A stretch of 39,478 nucleotides of DNA from a virus. This document shows, in pieces, positions 26,597 to 35,306 of the stretch. The stretch is from positions 1-39,478 of the IMG/VR virus record IMGVR_UViG_3300000270_000001, one strand, 5' to 3'. Numbering within the stretch: position 1 is the stretch's first letter; the number at the start of each line of letters is the position of its first letter. The translations under genes were made by a program, and so were the position numbers. The notes beneath the pieces are model-generated. The model saw only the letters and a program-made list of their open reading frames with translations. It had not been told where the DNA came from and did no database searches.

Positions 26597-29164
26597 TTAA
26601 TCAGAAAGACGGCTACGGTGGCGCTGAGCGTTGGCGCGGTCGCGTTCATCCAGCTGACGGCGCACTTCTTGCGCCAGGGCTGTTGTATCCATCCCCTCTG
26701 CTGCATGAATGGTGATCCCGCTGTAATCATTCGTTACATTACCCGCCGCCGGTGCCGAGGCTGAGGCAGGAATACCGCCGACCGCCAACACCTGGACTCG
26801 CCCAGATGTCACGGCATCACCGCCAGATTCACTATTACTACGCTGCGGGGCTTGCTCTGTGATCTGCTTAACTTGCTGATTCACATCCACCGACGCACCG
26901 TCACCGCCAAACAAGGAGTCCCACAAACCACCGAGCGTATCTTTGACCATGTTGATCGGATCTAATACCGCGCCGGTGATATATTCCAACGCCCCGGAGA
27001 ACATCGATGTAATACCATCCCATAAGCCACTGAAAAATTCCGTCAGCGGTGTCCAGGCTTGCATAATTGCCCCCATAGGAGAAAACGACAGCAACCCCTT
27101 GATGAACTCCCAACCGGACGAAAAGGCCGACGTGATACCGTCCCATAAGCCACTGAAAAAGCCGCTTATTGGCTCCCAGTATTTAATCACCAGGGCAACC
27201 ACAGCGATGAGCGCCATAATGCCCGCGATAACTAAACCGATAGGATTGGCCATCATGGCCGCATTCCAGGCCCATTGCGCAGCAGTTACCACAGCGGTGC
27301 CGCCAGCCTGGGCTTTTTGCACTCCGACCATCAACCACATTGACGCCACGGCGGCCAGCGTTCGGACTCTGGACAATGCCATTACCACATTATTTTTGAT
27401 GTTGCTCAGGGTTAACAGCGCCATCATCTTGCGGCCAAAGATCAGCATGTCGGAATAGGTTGAGAACGCGAAACGCGCGGCAATACTGGCCATTTTAAAG
27501 CCAATCAACGCCGATATCGCAATCGCGATGACATTAGACAGAAACGGGAATTCCTCCATCATATCCGCCAAGCCGTTGGCAAAGTCGCCCACAACACCGG
27601 CAGCAAACACCATTGTCGGCGCAAAGGCTTTACCCACCGACGCGGTCGCGTTCTGAACTCGCTGACCGAGTAACTGAAATGATTCAGCGGGTCCGGTCAG
27701 AATAGCCTGGGCCATCTTGTTCGTGGTATCCATACCGCCTGATAGTGATTCATTCATGCCGGTGATATTACCTTTTAAGGTGTCAATCTCCGGATACAGC
27801 AATTTAATCATGGCCACGGCTTCATCCGTGCCAAACGCGTTCTTTATCTCCTTTTCTTCCAGTGCGTCGATAGTGTCGCCATATTTATTGCGCAGCTCGC
27901 CCAAAATCTCCGGTGTTGATCTGAGTTGATTATTTGCATCAACAAAATTCAAACCTAATTTGTCCGCTGCTTTTGCGGCACTTCCTAAAAATGACTTGTA
28001 TTTAGTCGCCGCTTCACCGCCTGACATGGTGCCCTGTAACTGGCCCAAGATAGACAGCTGCTCTGCGAATGGTACGTTCGCGGATGTTGCTGCTGCGCCA
28101 AGTTTAGAGATCGCGGCGCTCATGTTCGCACCGTCGGTTTTAAACGCCTGTACACTGGACGCAATACCCGCCGAGAAATATTCCCCGAACTTCATATCGC
28201 GCTCAGCGTCTGATAGCTCATCCCAACCTTGAACAACCCCAGCACCAAACTGATTGAACTGCTTGCGATAGATGCCGTAACCGGTGGCAAATAGCCCGGT
28301 CATTTCCCCGGTCGTCGATTTGGTCGCGCCGGCAGTCATTGCCGCAATACGGGTGAACTCACCGACCGCTGCATCAGATAACGAACTAATGCCGGACTTA
28401 ATGTCATAACTTGCCCGGATAAAATCGCTTTGGGTGGTGCCCGCCCACTGATTAGAAAAATCCTTTGCTTGCTGGGTGATAGCAGCGATACCGGTATCAT
28501 CAATACCCAGGGATTGAATTTCGCCCTGGGCACTGGATATTTCACCGTAAGCATCAACTAATTTTTTAATACCAAATACAGCGGCACCCACGCCCACCGC
28601 ATCAGCACCGGCAGACATGCGCATGTCTTTATTACGTTGCGTGATCTCGCCGACTTGTTTCTGACGTTTGGCCACCTCGGCCAGTTTCTGCTGCTGTTGC
28701 TCCAGCTGCTGATTGTAACGTGTGGTTTCAGCGCGGATCTTTCGCGTTGCATCGTTTAAATTTTTCGTTGATACACCGGCGGCATTCATTTTGCCTCGAA
28801 GCTGTTGCAGCTCGACCTGCTCACTTTGCTGCTGTGCTTGTAAGCGGCGCACTTCAGCGGTGGCTTTCTTAAACTCACTGGTCATTTTCCGGGTTGGCGT
28901 GCCGGAGGCTTTCATCTCCTGGGATAGCTGGCCTACGCGGGCTTGGGCTTGCTGGAATGCCGTTTCGGTCTGGCTGGCACCTTGTTTGAGTTTACGGAAA
29001 TGCTCAATATCTTTGCTCATGTTGCCGAGACGGGTCAGCGCCTGCTGGCTTTTTTTCACCTCACCAGCCATGCGGGTGGTTTGGTTTGTGACTTTCTGCA
29101 CCGGCGCGGTGATCTTATCGACCATGCCCATGATTAGATTCAGCCGCATTGATTGATCGGCCAT
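26597..29164 (-). CDS. Tail tape measure protein (P2 gpT-like)
   Basis: 855 residues. The N-terminal 180 residues are coiled coil (QTRMAGEVKKSQQALTRL..., EVRRLQAQQQSEQVELQQLRGKMNAAG). The middle has Gly/Ala-rich TP901-type core (IKSGISSLSDAAVGEFTRIAAMTAGATKSTTGEMTGLF). Hydrophobic segments near 540-570 and 690-720 (ANPIGLVIAGIMALIAVVALVIKYW) are followed by repeated SGLWDGITS motifs (FFSGLWDGIT occurs twice), as is typical. It sets tail length and helps DNA pass the membrane. Intact, unlike TerL and capsid. Confidence 0.95.
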   Translation of the reverse strand: MADQSMRLNLIMGMVDKITAPVQKVTNQTTRMAGEVKKSQQALTRLGNMSKDIEHFRKLKQGASQTETAFQQAQARVGQLSQEMKASGTPTRKMTSEFKKATAEVRRLQAQQQSEQVELQQLRGKMNAAGVSTKNLNDATRKIRAETTRYNQQLEQQQQKLAEVAKRQKQVGEITQRNKDMRMSAGADAVGVGAAVFGIKKLVDAYGEISSAQGEIQSLGIDDTGIAAITQQAKDFSNQWAGTTQSDFIRASYDIKSGISSLSDAAVGEFTRIAAMTAGATKSTTGEMTGLFATGYGIYRKQFNQFGAGVVQGWDELSDAERDMKFGEYFSAGIASSVQAFKTDGANMSAAISKLGAAATSANVPFAEQLSILGQLQGTMSGGEAATKYKSFLGSAAKAADKLGLNFVDANNQLRSTPEILGELRNKYGDTIDALEEKEIKNAFGTDEAVAMIKLLYPEIDTLKGNITGMNESLSGGMDTTNKMAQAILTGPAESFQLLGQRVQNATASVGKAFAPTMVFAAGVVGDFANGLADMMEEFPFLSNVIAIAISALIGFKMASIAARFAFSTYSDMLIFGRKMMALLTLSNIKNNVVMALSRVRTLAAVASMWLMVGVQKAQAGGTAVVTAAQWAWNAAMMANPIGLVIAGIMALIAVVALVIKYWEPISGFFSGLWDGITSAFSSGWEFIKGLLSFSPMGAIMQAWTPLTEFFSGLWDGITSMFSGALEYITGAVLDPINMVKDTLGGLWDSLFGGDGASVDVNQQVKQITEQAPQRSNSESGGDAVTSGRVQVLAVGGIPASASAPAAGNVTNDYSGITIHAAEGMDTTALAQEVRRQLDERDRANAQRHRSRLSD

Positions 29165-29193
29165 AGATTTCTCCTACACAGAGGGCTAAAACC

Positions 29194-29229
29194 AAAAAAA
29201 GCCGGGCGACCCTTTAGGACCACCCGGCT
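29194..29229 (-). terminator. Intrinsic terminator between E/E' and tape measure
   Basis: On the minus strand AGCCGGG (29229-29223) pairs with CCCGGCT (29206-29200), with a paired inner region, followed by seven T. It overlaps the E' stop. Late transcription must read through it. Confidence 0.7.
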
Positions 29230-29641
29230 TATGCTTGTTCTTCTTTCGCCCGTTCGTGGCGCTTAATTGCAATGGAGTGCCAGCGCATTAGTTCTACCAG
29301 CGACATGTTTTCGGTGGTCAGCGCATCCCAGCCATTAAATACTAGGTATAGATCGGCCTCGACTTCCATCACATCGCCAGGAACGGGGGTCACTCCATGA
29401 AAAAAGCGACGACTTCCTGCTGTACAGTGATCAGGTCTTTCGGCGATAACTGATCATATTCGTTTGCAGTTAGGTTGGAAATGCGCGGCACTAGTGTGCG
29501 GTGCGCAGTCACATTCATACGCAACACATCAAAGTTATCTAAATTACGCAACTCACCGGCTTTCGGTTCGCGCAGTTCTACTGTTTTCAATTCTTCATCA
29601 CCACGCTTAAGCGGGCGGCTTAATACAACAGTTTTAGACAT
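29229..29641 (-). CDS. Tail chaperone fusion E+E' made by -1 frameshift
   Basis: About 137 residues when ribosomes slip at T TTT TTC (29405-29399). The E' part then reads in the -1 frame without stops: GVTPVPGDVMEVEADLYLVFNGWDALTT, ending MSLVELMRWHSIAIKRHERAKEEQA before TAA at 29231-29229. The WHSIAIKR-type C-terminus is the P2 E' pattern. Such G/GT-type pairs chaperone the tape measure before tube assembly. The slippery site, frame and position all agree. Confidence 0.8.
29390..29641 (-). CDS. Tail assembly chaperone E (P2 gpE-like)
   Basis: 83 residues. Family pattern: VVLSRPLKRGDEELKTVELREPKAGELRNLDNFDVLRMNVTAHRTLVPRISNLTANEYDQLSPKDLITVQQEVVAFF. It is the non-shifted product of the E/E' pair, upstream of the tape measure gene. 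An array of three TTAACGAA iterons lies 15 bp before its start, which is unusual for a structural gene. Confidence 0.92.
   Translation of the reverse strand: MSKTVVLSRPLKRGDEELKTVELREPKAGELRNLDNFDVLRMNVTAHRTLVPRISNLTANEYDQLSPKDLITVQQEVVAFFME
29399..29405 (-). promoter_or_regulatory. Programmed -1 frameshift site T TTT TTC
   Basis: Heptamer of the X XXY YYZ type in the zero frame (GCT TTT TTC), three codons before the E stop. P2 uses T TTT TTG at the same place. Confidence 0.8.
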
Positions 29642-29656
29642 TCTTTATTTCCCTTA

Positions 29657-29680
29657 TTCGTTAATTCGTTAATTCGTTAA
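29657..29680 (-). repeat. TTAACGAA iteron array upstream of tail gene E
   Basis: Three perfect contiguous units (TTCGTTAA on the plus strand), 15 bp before the ATG at 29641. Same unit, copy number and orientation as at parA. A stem GACACCC/GGGTGTC lies just upstream (about 29694-29713). Confidence 0.85.
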
Positions 29681-29721
29681 ATTGAAAATAGATCGACACC
29701 CGGTCAGGGTGTCGCATCGTA

Positions 29722-30231
29722 CTATTGCGCGAGGGCGTCGCGGATCGCCTGGTTGCGGTCTTTACCGTTAATGCGGAATACGTTGTTCATCTTATCGATG
29801 TGGATCACTTCTTTACCGTCAATTTCCAGTTCGAACATTTCCACCGCGATAGAGAATTTATTGGTCGCTTCACTTTCCGGTTTCCATTCGTTGAATTCCA
29901 CCGACTTCCAGAAACCCTGTTGACGCACAATGACGGTTTTAACTACGCCATCCATGTCCACAGCGCCGCGCACCGTAAACACTTCATCGCGACTTTCGCG
30001 AGAACCGACCAGGTCGATAACCTTGGTAGCGTAATCAGAAATAGTGACTTCACATTCCAGCTTTTCCAGCTTGCCCACATCGCGCTCAATATCGCCCGCC
30101 ACACCGGCCATCGTCTGATCGATAGTTTTGGTGACAACCTTCGGCAATGTCATCGTGTTACAAGTCCCGGCGAAACTTTCGTCTTTAAAAAACGCGTTAA
30201 TATCTACCAGGATGCTAGGCAGTTTTGCCAT
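29722..30231 (-). CDS. Major tail tube protein (P2 FII-like)
   Basis: 169 residues, usual length. Pattern: MAKLPSILVDINAFFKDESFAGTCNTMTLPKVVTKTIDQTMAGVAGDIERDVGKLEKLECEVTISDY..., with the C-terminal EVIHIDKMNNVFRINGKDRNQAIRDALA typical of the family. Stacked hexamers form the inner tube that is driven through the envelope on sheath contraction. Sits between sheath and chaperone E as in P2. Confidence 0.95.
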   Translation of the reverse strand: MAKLPSILVDINAFFKDESFAGTCNTMTLPKVVTKTIDQTMAGVAGDIERDVGKLEKLECEVTISDYATKVIDLVGSRESRDEVFTVRGAVDMDGVVKTVIVRQQGFWKSVEFNEWKPESEATNKFSIAVEMFELEIDGKEVIHIDKMNNVFRINGKDRNQAIRDALAQ

Positions 30232-30321
30232 GATTCAATCCTCTTAGGCCAAAGGCCATATTTAAATTAAGTTGATTAACCGCCTCAGAATAAGGCGGCA
30301 TTCAGGTCGTTGTATCGATGC

Positions 30322-31461
30322 TTAGCTAAAAATAGCTTCGTTATAACGGTCAGTGATGTGCTGACGGAAAGTCATGCGCTCGGCGATATCGAAGAAACCA
30401 AGGTCGTAATCCCAGTACACTTGACCCGTGCCAATAGCTGCAACATTCAGCTCTTTATCAATCCAGCACTCACCACCTGCGATCACTTCGCGCGATTTAA
30501 GACGGCGCAATAATTTGTTTACCCCGTTCTGAACCGACTCGACATAGTTCTTGGTGACGTTGCGATCAACGGCACTTTGATGTGCATACAAGATAGAATC
30601 ACCAACGAGGTAACGGATGCGTTGATGTGGCAACGTTTCTCCGTTCGCCAGATTGTTGCCCCAGAAATAGAAACCGCCATCCTGGTTAATGATGCAACAC
30701 ACGCTTTCGCTGTTATAGAGATTGGCTTTGCAGGTCGTCGAGCCAATCGTGTGATCAATCGGTTCTGAGGTGCCGATAATGCCGTAAATTTTACGATTCG
30801 ACGGGCTATGCCAGTAACCCTCCTCGTTATCTACTCGGACGATATGACCGGCGATAGTTGCCGACGCTTTACGGGTAACAATCTGCCCCGAACTATCGAC
30901 TAACTTAACGCCACAGTTAACGAAAAGCACTTCATCAAACAGCGCTTTTTCAGTAATGACACTAGAGTAACCGCTCTCGCTGCCATCAATGATCGGGATC
31001 GCGTTGAGCTTTTTGCCCACGGATTCCATTGCCGCGCCAATGCCCACCTTCTGCGAATATTCAGGGGCAATGATTAAACGCGGGCGAACGCCCAGTTTAC
31101 TTTCAGCAAACAACAGCGCTTTTAATCCGGTAAATGTTCCGGATTCGTTATCAAGTTCACCGATGAAATTACCGATAGTTTCAGTTTCATCCGCGCCCTC
31201 ATCAACGCGAATAACCACGACAATTGCGCCGGTCTGACGATAGATATCTTCCAGCGCGTGCTTGAGTGTGCCAGTGGTGCCGGCTTTAGCGATAAAGCTA
31301 TCGCTATTAACCAGGGTCGGTGTGTTTAACGGAAAGACAGCGGCATCAGCATCGTCCGCTGTTGCGACCAAGCCAATAGTACTCGCTGCCAGGATTTTGA
31401 TCGGGCGATTGGTATTTTGTAAGAAATACTGCTCGACACCATGAAGGTAATCAGCTGCCAT
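30322..31461 (-). CDS. Contractile tail sheath protein (P2 FI-like)
   Basis: 379 residues, close to P2 FI (396). Start MAADYLHGVEQYFLQNTNRPIKILAASTIGLVATADDADAAVFPLNTPTLV matches the sheath N-terminus. The C-terminal part (WYWDYDLGFFDIAERMTFRQHITDRYNEA-like region) is also typical. Proof that the tail is contractile. The gap upstream (31462-31579) has two terminator hairpins; the 90-bp gap downstream has a CCGCC/GGCGG stem. Confidence 0.95.
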   Translation of the reverse strand: MAADYLHGVEQYFLQNTNRPIKILAASTIGLVATADDADAAVFPLNTPTLVNSDSFIAKAGTTGTLKHALEDIYRQTGAIVVVIRVDEGADETETIGNFIGELDNESGTFTGLKALLFAESKLGVRPRLIIAPEYSQKVGIGAAMESVGKKLNAIPIIDGSESGYSSVITEKALFDEVLFVNCGVKLVDSSGQIVTRKASATIAGHIVRVDNEEGYWHSPSNRKIYGIIGTSEPIDHTIGSTTCKANLYNSESVCCIINQDGGFYFWGNNLANGETLPHQRIRYLVGDSILYAHQSAVDRNVTKNYVESVQNGVNKLLRRLKSREVIAGGECWIDKELNVAAIGTGQVYWDYDLGFFDIAERMTFRQHITDRYNEAIFS

Positions 31462-31490
31462 TTATCAGCTCCAAATTGTAAGTAAAAGAA

Positions 31491-31553
31491 AAGCCCTAAC
31501 GTAGAACGCAAGGGCTTTGATAAAATTCAGGTATAAAAAAACCGCTTTCGCGG
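31491..31553 (-). terminator. Two adjacent intrinsic terminators between tail fibre and sheath genes
   Basis: AAGCCCT (31491-31497) with AGGGCTT (31511-31517), and CCGC-TTTC-GCGG (31542-31553) followed on the minus strand by seven T (31541-31535). Only about 30 bp separate them from the sheath start, too little for an obvious promoter, so read-through is needed. Confidence 0.7.
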
Positions 31554-31579
31554 AATTTGTTAGTTTGTTATATCACGCT

Positions 31580-31879
31580 TTAAAATGTTGGTTTAATCGG
31601 CCAAACTACATCACTAGGGTCGGTATACGTTTGCGGAATATCCCGAAGCGCTTGACGATATAACGAAAGCTCAGATAATTTTTCGGTACTTAATGGGCTG
31701 TCTTGCCCCTGAGTCCAGTCCGTTTCAGCCAACAGTTGATTACGTTTTTGAGTTATTTCTTTCCATTTAACTGACTTTAGCGCAGCATCAATAATACTAA
31801 AATCAACACCCTCGCTAGCTAAATAATCAGACGTCACGTTGTAATAATGTTTACCGCTTATCTCTATATGAGAAATCAT
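31580..31879 (-). CDS. Tail fibre assembly chaperone
   Basis: 99 residues. The C-terminal part (KEITQKRNQLLAETDWTQGQDSPLSTEKLSELSLYRQALRDIPQTYTDPSDVVWPIKP) is the common Caudo_TAP-like chaperone signature ('R..lL..tDWt...D.pl......Yrq.LRDip'). These proteins help fold and attach the tail fibre encoded just upstream. Followed by terminators. Confidence 0.9.
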   Translation of the reverse strand: MISHIEISGKHYYNVTSDYLASEGVDFSIIDAALKSVKWKEITQKRNQLLAETDWTQGQDSPLSTEKLSELSLYRQALRDIPQTYTDPSDVVWPIKPTF

Positions 31880-31892
31880 AACTAATCCTATA

Positions 31893-32819
31893 CTACGCTG
31901 TTAATGGTACTGTTGAAGTTAAACAGTCCTTTATAATGTTTGGTGAAATCAAATCAGGGAGTGTTTCACCTGTATCTATCGATGACTGATGAAACGTAAA
32001 ATCCCAGATTATGTTACTATTGCCATATTGTTCTAATAAATATTGCAAACCAGTGGTGATTAAATCGCTCGACAAGTCACGTTTAGAAACAGTTGAATAA
32101 GAAATACAGACCGAATCCAGCCAACCCACCCCACCCGCGGTATGTTGATTGATTAATGGGCTGTTATTTATTTCAACCGCCCCCTTATAAATCACCACCT
32201 TACCGCCGGATGGATATGTACTGTAAGTTTTAAAAAGTGGCAATTCATAACTAACAAATGAACCTGATGACACCCATTCTTGCCAACGGCACGTGATGAT
32301 ATCAACACTATTTGAAATAAACATACTGTCGCGACTCAAGCTCAAACCATATGCAACTATTTTATCACCTACCTTTCTGGCTGCATGTGTTAATTTTGCT
32401 TTGACGTCATTACCATTCCAAGAGGCAAAAAGAATCACCTGATTTATTAGCGTGTAATCTTCATCTATAACATGAGTTTGCCCCCCACCTTTCAAATAGA
32501 TCTGCGTATATGTGCCGCTAAGCGTTTTTTTCAATGCCGCTACAACACTATTTATCGGTGTCGCTGCTGAGAGTCCATCATTATCAGCATTTCCATTTTC
32601 CGTATCGACGTATATAACCATATCAATTCGGTCATCAATCGCCGCAATAATATCACTCGTTGCTTGAGTGATTTTACTGTCCATTTCGACAATTTTGGAA
32701 TTAACTTTTAAATCAATCGCCGCCATTTTTCCGGAAACTTCTTGCGCAAGAGCTTGGCTTGCCTCTGTTTGTCCTGCTGATGCTTCTGTTAATTTTTTAA
32801 CTTCTAATTCAAGGCCCAC
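31893..32819 (-). CDS. Tail fibre protein (receptor-binding), C-terminal partner
   Basis: 308 residues from GTG 32819, chosen because GGAGGGG lies just upstream; the longer frame runs into the previous gene. A coiled-coil N-terminal part (EVKKLTEASAGQTEASQALAQEV..., DSKITQATSDIIAAIDDRI) leads to IYVDTENGNADNDGLSAATPINSVVAALKK, a common start of beta-helix fibre domains. The C-terminal about 200 residues are likely the host-recognition part and match nothing I know. Probably a separate fibre subunit working with the 32822 gene product. Confidence 0.78.
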   Translation of the reverse strand: MGLELEVKKLTEASAGQTEASQALAQEVSGKMAAIDLKVNSKIVEMDSKITQATSDIIAAIDDRIDMVIYVDTENGNADNDGLSAATPINSVVAALKKTLSGTYTQIYLKGGGQTHVIDEDYTLINQVILFASWNGNDVKAKLTHAARKVGDKIVAYGLSLSRDSMFISNSVDIITCRWQEWVSSGSFVSYELPLFKTYSTYPSGGKVVIYKGAVEINNSPLINQHTAGGVGWLDSVCISYSTVSKRDLSSDLITTGLQYLLEQYGNSNIIWDFTFHQSSIDTGETLPDLISPNIIKDCLTSTVPLTA

Positions 32820-32821
32820 AA

Positions 32822-33364
32822 TTACCCCTCCATTATGCGAATACGTTCGCTTAGTTGCATGTTCCAATGTGCATTTTTAATTACTCCCACACTGGTATTA
32901 ATTACCGCCGCTGCATTCGAAATAAATTTGTCTGCATAAGCGGCTAGTGACAGATCGGCTCCCGTTCCTACCACCGTGACGGATTGAGCAGGCAACGCCT
33001 CTAGCACCAAATCAAATCCGAGCAATAATGGTACTGCCTCAGATTTATACGCCAGCGGGCTATCTTTGTCAGACCACACGGCCAGCATGGTGCCATCTTC
33101 GAGCATAAAGCCGATTTCACGCACCCAAAATTCAGTGTCGCCATCAGCTAACGCCGTGACATGAATTTGATGATCATTAACCCGCTCGCCATCGGCAATC
33201 GGAATACGCATCCGTTCATTGGTTAAGCCTAACTCCCCTTTACTGGGCATTCGGCCGTTGTCACCCAGTGCAATATGGGTAACTTTAGCGGCGTAGCCTG
33301 TGTTCTCTGCATTGAATACAGCGGCTAGGCCCTTAGTGGTAATAATGGGTATTAACGCACTCAC
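32822..33364 (-). CDS. Tail fibre N-terminal (baseplate-attached) protein, gpH-like
   Basis: 180 residues from GTG 33364, which overlaps the gpI stop (GTGA) and has GGAGG upstream. Pattern: IPIITTKGLAAVFNAENTGYAAKVTHIALGDNGRMP...LTNERMRIPIADGERVNDHQIHVTALADGDTEFWVREIGFMLEDGTMLAVWSDKDSPLAYKSEAVPLLLGFDLVLEALPAQSVTVVG matches the DUF3751 phage fibre N-terminus. It attaches to the baseplate via gpI. Much shorter than P2 gpH; the distal part is on the next gene. Confidence 0.88.
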   Translation of the reverse strand: MSALIPIITTKGLAAVFNAENTGYAAKVTHIALGDNGRMPSKGELGLTNERMRIPIADGERVNDHQIHVTALADGDTEFWVREIGFMLEDGTMLAVWSDKDSPLAYKSEAVPLLLGFDLVLEALPAQSVTVVGTGADLSLAAYADKFISNAAAVINTSVGVIKNAHWNMQLSERIRIMEG

Positions 33365-34104
33365 GCGCTTGCCTCCATGTGTAGATAAATTACGGAATAG
33401 CCCCAGCACACCCCTGCTATCCCACAGCGACTTGGCCGAGGGTTAGCATCAAGGTGCAGTTGCTGAATGCTGCGAGATAACGAAAGCCCGGATGAAACAG
33501 AAATAGTCCCAACCGCGGCTTGGCTTACTAATGGTTCTTGCTTGGTATCGGCTTTCTTTCGGGCCAATGCGGCATTGCCGGATAAAGCCAATGCCATCGC
33601 AATGCGATTGGGGCCAAACTTAGCCCCTACTTTGAACTGAAAATGACTACGGGTGTTTTTTGCATTAACAATGGCACGGCGGATCTGGTCGTACATCTCA
33701 GGGTTTAATATCGTTTTTTCATTGGGCGTGATGTTTTCATTCGCCCACGCCGTCACTTCAAACGTGCCAGGTTCGCCAGCCGGCACTTTATCAAACCATT
33801 CGACTAAATCGGTAGAAACGCCCAAATCACTCAGGGCTTTTTCAACCGCAGGCCGAGTGCCCTTGATTCGATGAACATTGAGCGAGTTAGCCACCACGCG
33901 GCGTTTAACCGTTTCCGGCCAATCACTGCGCCATAAGTCCACCGACAAGGCCCACGCCAAAAACGGCAATACTTCCAGCGGACATGTCCACGGGTTCCAA
34001 AGCGTGGCAATGGGTATTTCTATTTGCTCTATCCGCGCCAGGGCCAGCTCTAAATCTCGTTCAAGATCGGACACATGGGACGGCAATATTGAAACAGACG
34101 CCAT
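33361..34104 (-). CDS. Baseplate wedge/tail protein I (P2 gpI-like)
   Basis: 247 residues. Pattern: SILPSHVSDLERDLELALARIEQIEIPIATLWNPWTCPLEVLPFLAWALSVDLWRSDWPETVKRRVVANSLNVHRIKGTRPAVEKALSDLG is the gpI core. The C-terminus is longer than P2 gpI (176 residues). It links baseplate J to the fibres. Confidence 0.94.
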   Translation of the reverse strand: MASVSILPSHVSDLERDLELALARIEQIEIPIATLWNPWTCPLEVLPFLAWALSVDLWRSDWPETVKRRVVANSLNVHRIKGTRPAVEKALSDLGVSTDLVEWFDKVPAGEPGTFEVTAWANENITPNEKTILNPEMYDQIRRAIVNAKNTRSHFQFKVGAKFGPNRIAMALALSGNAALARKKADTKQEPLVSQAAVGTISVSSGLSLSRSIQQLHLDANPRPSRCGIAGVCWGYSVIYLHMEASA

Positions 34105-34115
34105 ACACTCCCCTT

Positions 34116-34952
34116 TTAATCCACTAATTCAAACGTAATGGTAATGGCGGTGCAAAAGGGCGCTTGAATACCGGAGCAGATAACATCAGCCCAGTTATTT
34201 AGCTGCACTTCGTCCACCCCTTCCACGGTTAACGCGGCATGAATAGCCGATTCAACCACGCGACCTTTAAAACGATGTAAGGTCGCCACGTATTCAGTCA
34301 ACCTCGTCACAGCCGTTTGGTAAACCAAACTCGGATCAGGACCCACTTTAATAAACAGTTTGCCCGTAATGGCATAGGTCAATACCTCCGCCGCTTTCGG
34401 GGTTAATTTATCCGTTAAAGGTCTAAATGGTTGAGTGTAAGCATCAACGGCATCAAGTACCGACTGAGTGGGCACCCCTTGGCCGCTATGGCTAAGAATG
34501 TGCAAATCTACCGACACCGGAGCCGGACTGGATACCGTGGCCGCCTTTACATCAGGGTGAGCACTGCGGGCATGAAACTCATATGCGCCATCAGGCCCCG
34601 CCACAGATAAACCCTCGGGGGATTGTTGCAAGCGGTCACGATAAGCATCGTTACTTTCACCCTCAATCCGCAGCACCGGCGAACCATCGGGGTGTTTGTA
34701 ATACGTCACCCCGATATGATCCAGCTCAGGGCCTTTGGCATATGCCAGCATCAGCCCTCGGGCTTGGTCATTCGCGTCCTGACGCAACAAGGTTTCACGG
34801 TAAACACCGGCCAACGCAACCCGATAAGCTGGATCGGAAGGACTGGCATTCTCGATACCCGCTTTTTTGGCCACTTCGAGCAAAACATCTTCATAATTGA
34901 CTTGCTTGACCACATCAAGCGGTGGCAGCAATGCCAAGTTAATTCCTTCCAT
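34116..34952 (-). CDS. Baseplate wedge protein J (P2 gpJ-like)
   Basis: 278 residues; P2 gpJ is 302. Pattern: DVLLEVAKKAGIENASPSDPAYRVALAGVYRETLLRQDANDQARGLMLAYAKGPELDHIGVTYY, then GESNDAYRDRLQQSPEGLSVAGPDGAYEFHARSAHPDVKAATVSSPAPVSVDLHILSHSGQGVPTQSVLDAV. Related to T4 gp6 baseplate wedge. Overlaps gpW baseplate gene by 14 bp. Confidence 0.95.
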   Translation of the reverse strand: MEGINLALLPPLDVVKQVNYEDVLLEVAKKAGIENASPSDPAYRVALAGVYRETLLRQDANDQARGLMLAYAKGPELDHIGVTYYKHPDGSPVLRIEGESNDAYRDRLQQSPEGLSVAGPDGAYEFHARSAHPDVKAATVSSPAPVSVDLHILSHSGQGVPTQSVLDAVDAYTQPFRPLTDKLTPKAAEVLTYAITGKLFIKVGPDPSLVYQTAVTRLTEYVATLHRFKGRVVESAIHAALTVEGVDEVQLNNWADVICSGIQAPFCTAITITFELVD

Positions 34953-35298
34953 ATAAATCTATCCCGTCCAGTTGTACCGACTCATCCGTTACCAGGTGAT
35001 CGCCACTGACTGATATTTGAATATGATGTTTAGCCAAGCGAACAATGCTCATTTGATCTAACTTGAAATCATCAAGACCGTTCGCCTTGTTATTGATCGC
35101 ATTGGCTAATCGCACATAGGCATCCATCTGAAAACGTGAGTCAACATTGCGGTCAATTAACTCAAACAACATAGAGCCAAAATCACGCCGACCGACAATG
35201 CTGCCCAGCGGGGTATTTATCACATCGGCTAACCGCTGACGCAGATAAGGCACACCCGTGATCACTTCGCCGGTGGCCGCATTCATTCCGCTTTTCAT
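34939..35298 (-). CDS. Baseplate protein W (P2 gpW / T4 gp25-like)
   Basis: 119 residues. Pattern: MNAATGEVITGVPYLRQRLADVINTPLGSIVGRRDFGSMLFELIDRNVDSRFQMDAYVRLANAINN with the gp25/lysozyme-like fold RRDFGS signature; it starts sheath polymerisation on the baseplate. Order V-x-W-J-I is as in P2. Confidence 0.95.
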   Translation of the reverse strand: MKSGMNAATGEVITGVPYLRQRLADVINTPLGSIVGRRDFGSMLFELIDRNVDSRFQMDAYVRLANAINNKANGLDDFKLDQMSIVRLAKHHIQISVSGDHLVTDESVQLDGIDLYGRN

Positions 35299-35306
35299 TC
35301 ATGACC

